Positions 1-9,024 of a stretch of DNA of 64,000 nt are shown here, in pieces; position 1 is the first letter of the stretch, and the number at the start of each line of letters is the position of its first letter. The notes under the pieces are model-generated. The model saw only the letters and a list, made by a program, of their open reading frames with translations. It was not told the origin of the DNA and searched no databases. Source of the stretch: Hephaestia mangrovi (GTDB lineage Bacteria > Pseudomonadota > Alphaproteobacteria > Sphingomonadales > Sphingomonadaceae). A program made the translations under genes and the position numbers. The DNA is taken from assembly GCF_019880555.1 (NCBI RefSeq), contig NZ_JAINVU010000003.1:488001-552000 (forward strand), in the 5' to 3' direction.

Positions 1-1188
1 ATCAAGCGGCTGCCGCCCTATGTCATCGCCGAAGTCAACGGCATGCGGGCAGCGGCGCGCGCGGCGGGCGAGGACATTATCGACCTCGGCATGGGCAATC
101 CCGATCTGCCGCCGCCCCAGCATGTCATCGACAAGCTTTGCGAGGTCGCGCAGAAGCCCGACGCGCACGGTTATTCGCAATCGAAGGGCATTCCCGGCCT
201 GCGCCGCGCCCAGGCCAATTATTATGCGCGCCGCTTCGGCGTCGATCTCGATCCCGAGAGCGAAGTTGTCGTCACCATGGGCTCGAAGGAAGGGCTGGCC
301 AGTCTCGCCACCGCGATCACCGCGCCGGGCGATGTCATCCTGGCGCCCAATCCGAGCTATCCGATCCACACCTTCGGCTTCATCATCGCCGGCGCCACGA
401 TTCGCGCGGTGCCGACCACGCCTGACGAATATTATTTCGAGAGCCTTGAACGCGCGATGGCGTTCACCGTGCCGCGCCCGAGCGTGCTGGTGGTCAATTA
501 TCCGTCCAACCCGACCGCCGAGACGGTCGATCTCGCCTTTTACGAGCGCCTCGTCGCGTGGGCGCGCGAGAATCAGGTCTGGATCATCTCCGACCTCGCC
601 TATTCGGAGCTCTATTACGACGGCAACCCGACCGTCTCGATCCTGCAGGTGAAGGGCGCGAAGGATGTCGCGATCGAATTCACCTCGCTGTCGAAGACCT
701 ATTCGATGGCCGGTTGGCGGATGGGCTTCGCGGTCGGCAACAAGCAGCTGATCGCGGCGATGACGCGGGTGAAATCATATCTCGATTACGGCGCCTTCAC
801 GCCGATCCAGGCGGCAGCCTGCGCCGCGCTCAACGGCCCGCAGGACATCGTCGAGAAGAACCGGCAGCTTTATCACAAGCGCCGCGACGTGCTGGTCGAG
901 AGCTTCGGCCGCGCCGGCTGGGAGATTCCCAGCCCACCTGCGTCGATGTTCGCCTGGGCGCCATTGCCGCCGGCACTAGCCCATCTAGGTAGTCTTGAGT
1001 TCTCGAAACAATTACTCACCCATGCGCATGTCGCCGTGGCCCCTGGCGTAGGCTATGGAGAGAACGGTGAAGGCTATGTCAGGATCGCAATGGTCGAGAA
1101 CGAACAAAGGCTGCGGCAGGCGGCACGCAACGTGAAACGCTATCTGCAATCCATGGGGGTCAACACCCCATCGTCGCGGACCGGCTGA
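1..1188 (+). CDS. Class I PLP-dependent aminotransferase (AlaC/LL-DAP type), 5' end missing
   Basis: The open frame runs in from the window edge. The first codons, before the ATG at 43, already read as family sequence (IKRLPPYVIAEVN), so the true start lies upstream. Class I fold: the PLP-binding lysine sits in SLSKTYSMAGWRMGF (Lys codon 694-696), with NYPSNPT and the C-terminal VRIAMVENEQR also conserved. Family members are cytosolic and transfer amino groups between alanine or glutamate and 2-oxo acids; the exact substrate cannot be fixed from sequence. About 395 codons are visible, close to the usual length. Codon use near 975-1030 is unlike the rest, with CTA, AGT, CTT and TTA clustered in an otherwise GC-ending gene. 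A DUF2061 gene follows after 6 bp. Confidence 0.9.
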   Translation: MKRLPPYVIAEVNGMRAAARAAGEDIIDLGMGNPDLPPPQHVIDKLCEVAQKPDAHGYSQSKGIPGLRRAQANYYARRFGVDLDPESEVVVTMGSKEGLASLATAITAPGDVILAPNPSYPIHTFGFIIAGATIRAVPTTPDEYYFESLERAMAFTVPRPSVLVVNYPSNPTAETVDLAFYERLVAWARENQVWIISDLAYSELYYDGNPTVSILQVKGAKDVAIEFTSLSKTYSMAGWRMGFAVGNKQLIAAMTRVKSYLDYGAFTPIQAAACAALNGPQDIVEKNRQLYHKRRDVLVESFGRAGWEIPSPPASMFAWAPLPPALAHLGSLEFSKQLLTHAHVAVAPGVGYGENGEGYVRIAMVENEQRLRQAARNVKRYLQSMGVNTPSSRTG

Positions 1189-1194
1189 GCGCCT

Positions 1195-1473
1195 ATGTTC
1201 TTGTTCCGTGGCGTCGAGAGCCACCCTCGCTCGTTCGTCAAGGCCGTAACCTGGCGAGCGCTGGGCAGCATCGATACGTTCGTGCTGAGCTTGCTGTATA
1301 CCGGCAACACCAGCGCCGCCGGGGCGATCGCCGGCACCGAGGTGTTCACCAAGATATTCCTGTTCTATTTCCACGAACGGATCTGGTCGCTGATCCGCTG
1401 GGGACATCTGACCCCGCCCGAAGCCGCCGTAGAGGCGGCCGAAACCGATGCCGAGCATGAGGTCGCCAATTAG
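1195..1473 (+). CDS. DUF2061 small membrane protein
   Basis: 92 residues. The sequence ESHPRSFVKAVTWRALGSIDTFVLS is the DUF2061 pattern: an R-S-x-x-K-A-x-T-W-R block followed by a hydrophobic hairpin of two membrane segments, then a short acidic tail. The family has no established biochemical role; some members sit beside sulfate or amino-acid genes. It starts 6 bp after the aminotransferase stop, so the two are probably cotranscribed. The TAG stop is itself the first three bases of the left arm of a long inverted repeat (1471-1616). Confidence 0.85.
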   Translation: MFLFRGVESHPRSFVKAVTWRALGSIDTFVLSLLYTGNTSAAGAIAGTEVFTKIFLFYFHERIWSLIRWGHLTPPEAAVEAAETDAEHEVAN

Positions 1474-1616
1474 GGCCGATCGCCATTCAGCCCTGACGGC
1501 CTGCAAATGGCGGTCTTCCGCGCTTCCGGTGCTCACGTACCTGTAGTACGCTGCGCGCCGGGTCACGGAAAACCACCATTTTTGCCTCGTCATCTTCTGA
1601 ATGGCGATTGGCCCTA
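1471..1616. repeat. Long imperfect inverted repeat (hairpin element)
   Basis: Left arm 1471-1540 pairs with right arm 1546-1616 around the 5-base loop ctgta. The outer 20 bp match at 19 of 20 positions, the innermost gtac/gtac is perfect, and the whole is roughly 75 percent complementary with a one-base bulge. No reading frame inside is convincing. It could be a non-autonomous palindromic element, a strong RNA hairpin or a terminator for the upstream pair. The remaining sequence to 1861 (about 245 bp) shows nothing else I can support. Confidence 0.75.
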
Positions 1617-1861
1617 GGGCGTCAATCGGGCCGAGCGCGGGTCTTGCGTTGCGGCGCAGGGCGATCGGGGGCGGCTGGATCGATGCGTTGGGCACGCTCC
1701 TCTTGCGCCGTCGGATGATGGCCATGGCGATCGATAGCCGAATTGAGGAAATGCGCGATTGCACGCGTCCGAGTCATATGCCGCTCCCACTCGCTCTACA
1801 TTAGCCCAGAACGAACGGATTGGCAGGAAATTCGCTCCGTTTCGGAGATAGTTAACGGCGA

Positions 1862-2281
1862 TTACAAGCGATCGAGCGTTGCCTGGTCGCGGCGGCCCGA
1901 AAAGAAGGCGTCGAGGCAGCGCGCGAACGGACGCGCCTGATCGGGATCGATCGCCGCGGCCTCGAACAGCGTCATCGACGATCCGAGCTTGAGCGCATCG
2001 ACCGGCCCCAGCACACGGTCGACGCTAATCGCGCCGGCATGATCGAGCATCGCTTCGGTCGCCTCGATCAATCGCGCGCCGAGCAGCGGATGCAATAGAT
2101 AAGCGCGCGCTTCGGCGAGATCGCGAATGGCGTAGCGCCGCGCCGTTTCGCTGCGACCGAGCCCGGCGATCTGCGGAAAGACGAACCACATCCAATGGCT
2201 GCGCTTGGCGCCGGCGCGTAATTCGGCGAGCGCCGTCGGATAGACGTTCTGCTGTGCCGCGACGAAGCGATCGAGGCTCAC
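1862..2281 (-). CDS. DUF1810 family protein
   Basis: 139 residues starting at a GTG (2281-2279) whose bases overlap the TGA of the upstream TetR gene (GTGA). This start gives SLDRFVAAQQNVY, the normal N-terminus of the family; longer starts would run into TetR coding sequence. Signature blocks are HWMWFVFPQIAGLGRS and EARAYLLHPLLGARL. DUF1810 proteins are small, soluble and of unknown function. The stop-start overlap implies translational coupling, so it is the second gene of a tetR-DUF1810 pair. Confidence 0.88.
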   Translation of the reverse strand: MSLDRFVAAQQNVYPTALAELRAGAKRSHWMWFVFPQIAGLGRSETARRYAIRDLAEARAYLLHPLLGARLIEATEAMLDHAGAISVDRVLGPVDALKLGSSMTLFEAAAIDPDQARPFARCLDAFFSGRRDQATLDRL

Positions 2282-2916
2282 CGCCCCGGCGCCAGCCCGC
2301 GCGCGAGCAGATCGGCGATCGTGTCGGCGATCTCGCGGGCCGGGCGATCGTCGCCCCACACGCCGAAGCGCAGGCCCAGAAACACGTTCATCCCCATGAT
2401 CGCCCAGGCGTGCACGTCGGAAACGTCATCGCGCACCTCGCCGCGCGCCGCGGCCGCGACCAGCCGCTGGGTGATACGATCGGCCGTGGTGGCATAATGC
2501 GCGCGGAAGCTTTCGGGATCGACGAACTCGGCTTCGTCGATGATGCGGTAAAGCTCCTTGTGCCCGCGCACGAACTCGAGAAATTCGAGCAGCCCGGCCC
2601 GCTCGGCGGCGAGCTGATCCGACGCGGCCTTGAGCACCGGGGCGACGCGATCGCGCACCTGATCGGACATGTCGCGAACCAGCGCGCGGAACACCGCGTC
2701 CTTCGAATCGAAATAGGTATAGAAACTGCCCAGCGCGACGCCGGCGCGACGGGTGATGCCGCTGACGGAGCCTTCGTGGAACCCCTTTTCCCCGAATTCG
2801 GCCGCCGCCGCGTCGAGGATCGCGCGCAATGTCCGGCGGCCGCGCTCCGTCCGCGGCGCCTTGCCGGCGCTCGCCGCGCCCGCCGCTGTGACTTCCGGGA
2901 CACGCTCGCTCGCCAT
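2278..2916 (-). CDS. TetR/AcrR family transcriptional regulator
   Basis: 212 residues. The N-terminal helix-turn-helix spans about residues 25-75 (AILDAAAAEFGEKGFHEGSV, then RAGVALGSFYTYFDSKDAVF, the usual TetR recognition region). The rest is an all-helical ligand-binding domain with no recognisable ligand signature. It is divergent from a TonB-dependent receptor, and the intergenic region holds a perfect 9-3-9 palindrome within a promoter-like site. It therefore probably represses the receptor in the absence of a small molecule, and possibly itself. The ligand is unknown. Confidence 0.92.
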   Translation of the reverse strand: MASERVPEVTAAGAASAGKAPRTERGRRTLRAILDAAAAEFGEKGFHEGSVSGITRRAGVALGSFYTYFDSKDAVFRALVRDMSDQVRDRVAPVLKAASDQLAAERAGLLEFLEFVRGHKELYRIIDEAEFVDPESFRAHYATTADRITQRLVAAAARGEVRDDVSDVHAWAIMGMNVFLGLRFGVWGDDRPAREIADTIADLLARGLAPGR

Positions 2917-2943
2917 TCAGTTCCCCTCTGTTCATTTCCCAAG

Positions 2944-2972
2944 TTGAAACCTGGTTCAGGTTTCAGTATAGC
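2944..2972 (+). promoter_or_regulatory. Promoter with embedded TetR-type operator for the TonB receptor
   Basis: TTGAAA (2944-2949) and TATAGC (2967-2972) are separated by exactly 17 bp, a good sigma70-like promoter reading toward the receptor. Overlapping it is a perfect palindrome, tgaaacctg-gtt-caggtttca (2945-2965), of a size TetR dimers use. Binding there would cover the -35 element and the spacer. The assignment to the adjacent TetR is inference. Confidence 0.7.
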
Positions 2973-3033
2973 CTCGGTGATCGTTGCACAACCCCGGCCA
3001 CAGGGGGTGCCACAGGAGGGGAGAACCGACCAT

Positions 3034-5418
3034 ATGTCACGTCGCCTGAATTGCGCCCGCACATTGCTGTCGTCGGGGGCTGCGCTGTTCGCGCTCGCCG
3101 CCGCGCCCGCCTTCGCCCAGGATGCCGGCACCACTGGCGCGCCCGCGCAGGCAGACACGGCAGATCAGGATAATGCGGCGCAGGCCGCCGACGCGAGCGG
3201 CGCCGGCGACATCGTCGTCACCGCGCGGCGGCGCAGCGAACGGCTGCTCAACACGCCCGTCGCGATCACCGCCTTCACTGGCGCCGCGCTGGAAAAGCAA
3301 GGCGCGAGCGACATCACCGATCTCGCCGAGACCACCCCGAATGTGACGTTCGAGGCCTCTCGCGGCACCAATTCGACGCTCACCGCGTTCATCCGCGGCG
3401 TCGGCCAGCAGGACCCGGTGCCGGGCTTCGAGGCGGGTGTCGGCGTCTATCTCGACGACGTCTATCTCAATCGCCCGCAGGCGGCGGTGCTGGACATTTA
3501 CGACGTACAGCGGATCGAGGTGCTGCGCGGGCCGCAGGGAACGCTCTACGGCCGCAACACGATCGGCGGCGCGATCAAATATGTCACCGCGCGCCTGCCC
3601 GACCATCCCGAGGTAAAGGTCAAGGCGACCTACGGCAGCTATAACGAAGCCGATGGCGTCATCACCGCCAGTACGCCGCTCGGCGACATGTTCCGTGTCG
3701 GCGCCTCGGTGGCGCGCCTCAGCCACGACGGGTTCGGCAAGAACATCAATCTCGGCATCGACAATTACAACAAGGACATCTGGGCCGCGCGCGGCACGAT
3801 CGAGATGGGCCATGCCGACAGCGGCACCTTCATCCGCATCAACGGCGACTATACCCACGACAAGTCCAACGCGCGCAACGGCCACCGTATCTTCGCCGAC
3901 TTCGTGACCGGCGAACCGCCCCTCAAGAATGTGTTCAACACCGAAGCCGGGCTCGACAATCCGAAGGAAGACGTGTGGGCCGGTGGTCTGGCGATGACCG
4001 CGCAGGCCGAGCTTTCGGATCACGTCACGCTGAAGAGCATCAGCGCGTGGCGCAAGGATCGCTCGTACACGCCGATCGATTTCGATTCCGGGCCGACCGC
4101 GGACGTCGACGTGCCCGCGGTCTATCGCAACGAGCAGGTCAGCCAGGAATTCCAGTTGCTCTATTCGAGCAGCAAGCTGAACGGCATCTTCGGCTATTAT
4201 TATCTCGACGCCGATGCCTCGACGGCGTTCGACGTACTGCTGTTCCCGACCGGCGAGCTGATCGGATTGCCGGGCCTCAACGCCTATACCGCTGGCGATG
4301 TGCGCACCAATACGTCGTCTTTCTACGGAGACTTCACCTATAACTTCACCGACAGGCTGAGTCTCGAGGTTGGCGGCCGCTACACCTGGGATCAGCGCAA
4401 GTCGCATATCGTCAAGCAGACCAAGCTCGGCGGCTCGGCCGAGTTCGGCGGCAATCCCATCGTTCTCGCCACCGCCACCGATTTCCGCGGCAAGGCCCTG
4501 TTCCGCCGCTTCACGCCGCGCGTCTCGCTCAACTTCCAGGCGACCCCGGACAATCTGTTCTACGCCAGCTATTCACAGGGCTTCAAAGGCGGCGGCTTCG
4601 ATCCGCGCGGCAGCGCCGCGGCGGCGCCCGACGCCAATCACGACGGCGCCGTCAGCTACCAGGAAGTGTACGACTTCCTCCTGTTCAGGCCCGAGAGCGT
4701 CAACAGCTACGAAATCGGCTGGAAAGCGGCGCTGTTCGATCGCCGCCTGACCTTCGCGCTCGATGGCTTCTATGCCGATTACAAGGACGTGCAGATTCCG
4801 GGCTCGATCGGCTACGACACCAATGGCGATGGGGTGAACGACACCTTCATCGGCATCACCACCAATGCCGCCAAGGCGACGATGAAGGGTATCGAGTTCG
4901 AGGGCAATGCGGTGCTGGCGCGCGATTTCGCCGGGCCGGGGTCGAGCATCAATCTGTCCGCCACCGCCGGCTATCTCGACGGCAAGTACGACAAATATAT
5001 CGACGCGTTCGGCAACGACGTCCACAACCAGCGCTCGATCCAGAACACGCCGAAATGGACGGCTTCCGGCACGCTCGGCGCGGTGCTGCCGATGGGAAGC
5101 AACGAACTGGACGTCTCGACGACCGTTTCCTACCGCAGCCTGACGCACCAGTTCGAAACGCCGATCCCGTGGCTCGATCAGCCCGCCTATGCGCTATGGG
5201 ACGCGAACCTGACCTATTCGTTCGACAACGATCGCTATTCGGTCGGCGTGCACGCCAAGAATATCCTGAACAAGCACTACATCACCTCGGGCTATAATTA
5301 CGTCACGCAGAATGCCGACGGCAGCTACAGCTCGACGCTGGGGCTGCATGGCGTCGCCGACGCCTTCTACGGCAATCCCCGCCAGGTGTTGCTGACGCTG
5401 ACCGCGAAGTTTTTCTGA
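3034..5418 (+). CDS. TonB-dependent outer-membrane receptor
   Basis: 794 residues from the ATG at 3034, which follows a strong aggaggggag ribosome site; the open frame upstream is non-coding. A signal peptide ends near AFAQDA. A TonB box/plug region follows (DIVVTARRRSERLLNTPVAI), with the plug motif LRGPQGTLYGRNTIGGAIKY, then a beta-barrel ending in LTLTAKFF with C-terminal Phe. It resembles the receptors sphingomonads use for aromatic, terpenoid or sugar substrates rather than a clear siderophore receptor, but the ligand cannot be named. A TetR gene is divergent, and an MFS permease follows in the same direction, suggesting an outer plus inner membrane uptake pair. Confidence 0.93.
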   Translation: MSRRLNCARTLLSSGAALFALAAAPAFAQDAGTTGAPAQADTADQDNAAQAADASGAGDIVVTARRRSERLLNTPVAITAFTGAALEKQGASDITDLAETTPNVTFEASRGTNSTLTAFIRGVGQQDPVPGFEAGVGVYLDDVYLNRPQAAVLDIYDVQRIEVLRGPQGTLYGRNTIGGAIKYVTARLPDHPEVKVKATYGSYNEADGVITASTPLGDMFRVGASVARLSHDGFGKNINLGIDNYNKDIWAARGTIEMGHADSGTFIRINGDYTHDKSNARNGHRIFADFVTGEPPLKNVFNTEAGLDNPKEDVWAGGLAMTAQAELSDHVTLKSISAWRKDRSYTPIDFDSGPTADVDVPAVYRNEQVSQEFQLLYSSSKLNGIFGYYYLDADASTAFDVLLFPTGELIGLPGLNAYTAGDVRTNTSSFYGDFTYNFTDRLSLEVGGRYTWDQRKSHIVKQTKLGGSAEFGGNPIVLATATDFRGKALFRRFTPRVSLNFQATPDNLFYASYSQGFKGGGFDPRGSAAAAPDANHDGAVSYQEVYDFLLFRPESVNSYEIGWKAALFDRRLTFALDGFYADYKDVQIPGSIGYDTNGDGVNDTFIGITTNAAKATMKGIEFEGNAVLARDFAGPGSSINLSATAGYLDGKYDKYIDAFGNDVHNQRSIQNTPKWTASGTLGAVLPMGSNELDVSTTVSYRSLTHQFETPIPWLDQPAYALWDANLTYSFDNDRYSVGVHAKNILNKHYITSGYNYVTQNADGSYSSTLGLHGVADAFYGNPRQVLLTLTAKFF

Positions 5419-5506
5419 CCGCTGGACCGGCGCGCATTTGCACGCCACAACTGCTGCCAGGAACCGGGCGCCGCGCGCGCCCGGCCACGCGGGGAGGATC
5501 ACCAGC

Positions 5507-6754
5507 ATGACCGAGCGTATCGCCAGCCCCGCTTATCGCCGACTGGTGCTGGCGATGCTGTTGCTCGTCTATACGTTCAACTTCCTCGATCGCCAGATCC
5601 TCGGCATCCTGGCGCCGGCGATCAAGGCGGATCTCCACCTTTCCGATGCCGAGTTCGGCGCTGTCGGCGGCCTTGCTTTCGCGATGCTCTATTCGGTGCT
5701 CGGTGTGCCGCTCGCTTATCTTGCCGATCGCACCAGCCGATCCTGGGTCATCACCGGCTCGCTGACGGTGTGGAGCGCGTTCACCGCGCTGTGCGGCACC
5801 GCGATGGGCGTCGGCCAATTGTTCCTCTATCGCCTCGGCGTGGGGGTGGGCGAGGCGGGCGGTGTGGCGCCGTCCTATGCGCTGATCGCCGATTATTTCC
5901 CGCCCAGGAGCCGGGCCCGCGCGCTCGCCATCTATTCGCTCGGCATCCCGATCGGGCTGGCCGGCGGCACGCTGCTCGGCGCCTATATCGCCTCTGCGGT
6001 CGAATGGCGCACCGCCTTTTACGCGGTCGGTCTCGCGGGCATCGTCATCGCGCCGATCTTCCGCCTCGTCGTCCGCGACGTGCCGCGCCGCGCCGAGGCC
6101 GCCGAGCGTGCGCCGCTCGCCACCGTGTTCCCGATGCTGGCCCGGAAGCCGGCCTTCTGGCTGATGGCGATCGCCGCCGGGTGTAGCTCGCTAACCGGCT
6201 ATGGCCTCGCCTTGTGGACGCCGTCGGTGTTGATCCGCAGCTTCCACCTCGATCTCATCCACACCGGGCAGTTCATGGGATCGCTGCTGCTGATCGGCGG
6301 TACGATCGGCGTGTTCGCCGGCGGCTGGCTGGCTGACCGGCTCGGCCCCGCCGACCACGGCTGGTACGCCAAACTGCCGGCGATCGCCTGGCTGATTACC
6401 GCGCCGACCTTCGCCGCCGGCCTGTTGTCGCCGTCGCTCACCCTCGGCTGGCTGCTGCTGCTCGTTCCCAATGCGCTCAACATCCTGTGGCTCGGCCCGG
6501 TGACGACCGCGGTCCAGCATCTCGTGCCGCCGCACATGCGCGCGACTGCCTCGGCGAGCTTCCTGCTCATCAACAATCTGATCGGGTTGGGCATCGGCCC
6601 GTGGCTGATGGGCCGCCTGTCCGACGCGATGACCGCGACCTATGCCGAAAATGCGCTGCGCAACGCCGCCATCCTGTGCCTCGGCTTCTATCTGATCGCG
6701 GCCGTGCTGATGCTGTTCGCGGTGAAGCCGCTCCGCCGCGGCTGGCATGGGTGA
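5507..6754 (+). CDS. MFS transporter, spinster-like
   Basis: 415 residues, about 12 membrane helices. The start ATG at 5507 has ggggagga upstream. The N-terminus YTFNFLDRQILGILAPAIKADL, the helix 2-3 loop LADRTSRSWVI and helix 4 RLGVGVGEAGGVAPSYALI are typical of the spinster-related bacterial MFS group that often accompanies TonB receptors in sphingomonads. It lies 88 bp after the receptor gene and is probably cotranscribed, carrying the imported compound into the cytoplasm. Substrate unknown. Confidence 0.9.
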   Translation: MTERIASPAYRRLVLAMLLLVYTFNFLDRQILGILAPAIKADLHLSDAEFGAVGGLAFAMLYSVLGVPLAYLADRTSRSWVITGSLTVWSAFTALCGTAMGVGQLFLYRLGVGVGEAGGVAPSYALIADYFPPRSRARALAIYSLGIPIGLAGGTLLGAYIASAVEWRTAFYAVGLAGIVIAPIFRLVVRDVPRRAEAAERAPLATVFPMLARKPAFWLMAIAAGCSSLTGYGLALWTPSVLIRSFHLDLIHTGQFMGSLLLIGGTIGVFAGGWLADRLGPADHGWYAKLPAIAWLITAPTFAAGLLSPSLTLGWLLLLVPNALNILWLGPVTTAVQHLVPPHMRATASASFLLINNLIGLGIGPWLMGRLSDAMTATYAENALRNAAILCLGFYLIAAVLMLFAVKPLRRGWHG

Positions 6755-6757
6755 TAT

Positions 6758-8284
6758 TTAGCGCTCGCGCGTCGCCATGAAGCGCACGTTGGGATAGCGT
6801 TCGGCGACATAGCCGACTTCCCACGCGCTCTTGGCCATGAACACCGGGTTGCCGTCGCGATCCTTGGCCATCGCCGCTCGGTTGACGTCGGTGAACGCCT
6901 TGAGGTCGGCGGGATCGTCCGCCGCAATCCAGCGCGCGGTTTCGAACGGCGCCATCTCCAGCCCCGCGGCGACCTTGTATTCGGCCTCCAGCCGACTCAC
7001 CAGCACGTCGAGCTGGAGCTGGCCGACCACGCCGATCACCCAGTTCGAGCCGATCTCGGGATAGAAGACCTGCGTCACGCCCTCCTCGGCCATGTCGTCG
7101 AGCGCCTTGCGCAACTGCTTGGTCTTGGTCGGATCCTTGAGCGCGACGCGGCGCAGGATTTCGGGCGCGAAATTGGGCAGCCCGGTGAAGCGGATAGCGG
7201 CCTTTTCGGAAAGCGTATCGCCCACGCGCAACGTGCCGTGATTGGGAATGCCGATGATGTCGCCCGGAAATGCCTCGTCGGCGATCTCGCGGTCCTGCGC
7301 GAAGAACAGGATCGGCGAATGCACCGCGATCGGCTTGCCGTGCCCCGTCGGCGTCAGCTTCATGCCGCGCCTGAACGTGCCCGAGCATAGCCGCATGAAC
7401 GCGATGCGATCGCGGTGCTGCGGGTCCATATTGGCCTGCACCTTGAAGACGAAGCCGGTCACCTCGTCCGCCTCGGGGGCGACCGGCGCCGGCTCGGCCG
7501 GCTGCGGGCGCGGCCCCGGCGCATGGGTCGCCAGCGCCTCGATCAGCTCGGTAACGCCGAAATGCTTGAGCGCCGAGCCGAAGAACACCGGGGTCAGGTC
7601 TCCGTTGCGATAGGCCTGCTCGTCGAACGATGCATAGCCGGCCTGCGCCAGCTCGATCTCCTCGGCCGTCTCGCCGGGCAGCGCGGGCGCGTCCTCGATC
7701 TTGCCGTGGAATTCGCGACTCGGCCCTTCGGGGCGGGCGATGCGGTGGTGCGCGATATCGTACACGCCTTCGAACGTGCCGCCCATGCCGACCGGCCAGC
7801 TCATCGGCGCAACATCGAGCGCGAGCACGTCGGCGATCTCGTCGAGCAACTCGAATGGTGCGCGGCCCTCGCGGTCGACCTTGTTGACGAAGGTGATGAT
7901 CGGCACGCTGCGCAACCGGCAAACCTCGAACAGCTTGCGCGTCTGCGCCTCGATGCCGCGCGCCGCGTCGATCACCATCACCGCCGAATCGACCGCGGTG
8001 AGCGTGCGATAGGTATCTTCGGAGAAGTCCTCGTGCCCCGGCGTGTCGAGCAGGTTGAAGGTAATCCCGTCCTTCTCGAACGTCATCACCGAGCTGGTGA
8101 CCGAGATGCCGCGTTGCTGCTCGATCTTCATCCAGTCGGATCGCGCGCGCCGGTTGGCCCCGCGCGCCTTCACCTCGCCGGCGAGATGGATTGCGCCGCC
8201 CGCGACGAGTAACCGCTCGGTCAGCGTGGTCTTGCCGGCGTCGGGGTGGGAGATGATCGCGAAGGTACGGCGGGGAGACGTCAT
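6758..8284 (-). CDS. prfC: Peptide chain release factor 3 (GTPase)
   Basis: 508 residues. ATG at 8284 gives MTSPRRTFAIISHPDAGKTTLTE, with the P-loop immediately after the start. Other GTPase motifs are DTPGHEDFSEDTYR (G3) and NKVDR (G4). RF3 domains II and III follow. RF3 uses GTP to recycle RF1 and RF2 from the ribosome after peptide release, and acts in the cytoplasm. The gene converges on the MFS gene with only 3 bp between stops. An upstream in-frame ATG at 8317 would add 11 unconserved residues. Confidence 0.96.
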   Translation of the reverse strand: MTSPRRTFAIISHPDAGKTTLTERLLVAGGAIHLAGEVKARGANRRARSDWMKIEQQRGISVTSSVMTFEKDGITFNLLDTPGHEDFSEDTYRTLTAVDSAVMVIDAARGIEAQTRKLFEVCRLRSVPIITFVNKVDREGRAPFELLDEIADVLALDVAPMSWPVGMGGTFEGVYDIAHHRIARPEGPSREFHGKIEDAPALPGETAEEIELAQAGYASFDEQAYRNGDLTPVFFGSALKHFGVTELIEALATHAPGPRPQPAEPAPVAPEADEVTGFVFKVQANMDPQHRDRIAFMRLCSGTFRRGMKLTPTGHGKPIAVHSPILFFAQDREIADEAFPGDIIGIPNHGTLRVGDTLSEKAAIRFTGLPNFAPEILRRVALKDPTKTKQLRKALDDMAEEGVTQVFYPEIGSNWVIGVVGQLQLDVLVSRLEAEYKVAAGLEMAPFETARWIAADDPADLKAFTDVNRAAMAKDRDGNPVFMAKSAWEVGYVAERYPNVRFMATRER

Positions 8285-8427
8285 GAAGTTCCTGGAAAGT
8301 CGAACAAGGCTCGGCATCGCGCGAAACCGGCCATCGGGACGCGCGGCTTATGGGGGCCGGAAGGCCCCCGGACAAGGGGAAAGCGGGGGAGTGGCGCCGG
8401 GCGGCGCCTGGCTCGCCCGGCGCGCGG

Positions 8428-8871
8428 TTATTTGAGCAGGACTTCGCCGAGCAGCTCGCTACCCATCACATGGCGATATTTGGCGCGGTCGCCGCTGGCT
8501 GCTTCCATCTGCCGCATGCTCGACTGCATATAGTCCGTATAGGCCTTGTCGCGAGCGGCGGCCTCCGCAGCATCGGGCATGTGGCTGAACTGGGTGATGA
8601 GATAATAATCCGCCTCGCCGGGCCGCTTGTTGAGATTGGCGAGGACGTGATATTCGGAAATCCAGCCCTTCGACTTGGCGAATTCCTGGGATTTTTTCCA
8701 TTGGCTGGCGAGAAAGTCGATATATTGCGCATTGCCGCCGTCATCGACCGAGATTTCCGAGACTTCCCAATAATCGCCATAGCTGAACGGCAGGTCCTGA
8801 GCGGCGGCGGACATGGTCACGCCGAACGATAGTGCCACGGCCGCAGCCGCAGCGACGAAGCCCTTGTTCAT
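8428..8871 (-). CDS. Secreted hypothetical protein
   Basis: 147 residues from ATG 8871. The first 25 residues form a clear signal peptide (MNKGFVAAAAAVALSFGVTMSAAAQ). The mature part is about 120 residues with many Trp and Tyr (YGDYWEVSEI, GWISEYHVL, YYLITQFSHM). Its arrangement recalls small alpha/beta-barrel (Dabb or NIPSNAP-like) folds, but that is only an impression. I do not recognise a named family. It stands alone between prfC and the glucosidase gene on the minus strand. Regions 8285-8427 and 8872-9024 contain no gene I can support. Confidence 0.75.
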   Translation of the reverse strand: MNKGFVAAAAAVALSFGVTMSAAAQDLPFSYGDYWEVSEISVDDGGNAQYIDFLASQWKKSQEFAKSKGWISEYHVLANLNKRPGEADYYLITQFSHMPDAAEAAARDKAYTDYMQSSMRQMEAASGDRAKYRHVMGSELLGEVLLK

Positions 8872-9024
8872 CGATTTGCCTTTCGTTGCGAGTTCCCGGC
8901 CGTCCGCCGGGCAGGCACGCATCACTGGCATTCGCTCGACCGCGCCCGATAGGCGGCGAAGCGGCCGAAGTGTCCCGCAATCAGCGCGTTGAGGCAACCT
9001 ACCCTTGCGGGCTAGGACGGATCG

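Noticed and set aside
1601-1940. Two short plus-strand frames after the hairpin
   Set aside because: Weak starts, no recognisable sequence, and one runs into the DUF1810 gene.
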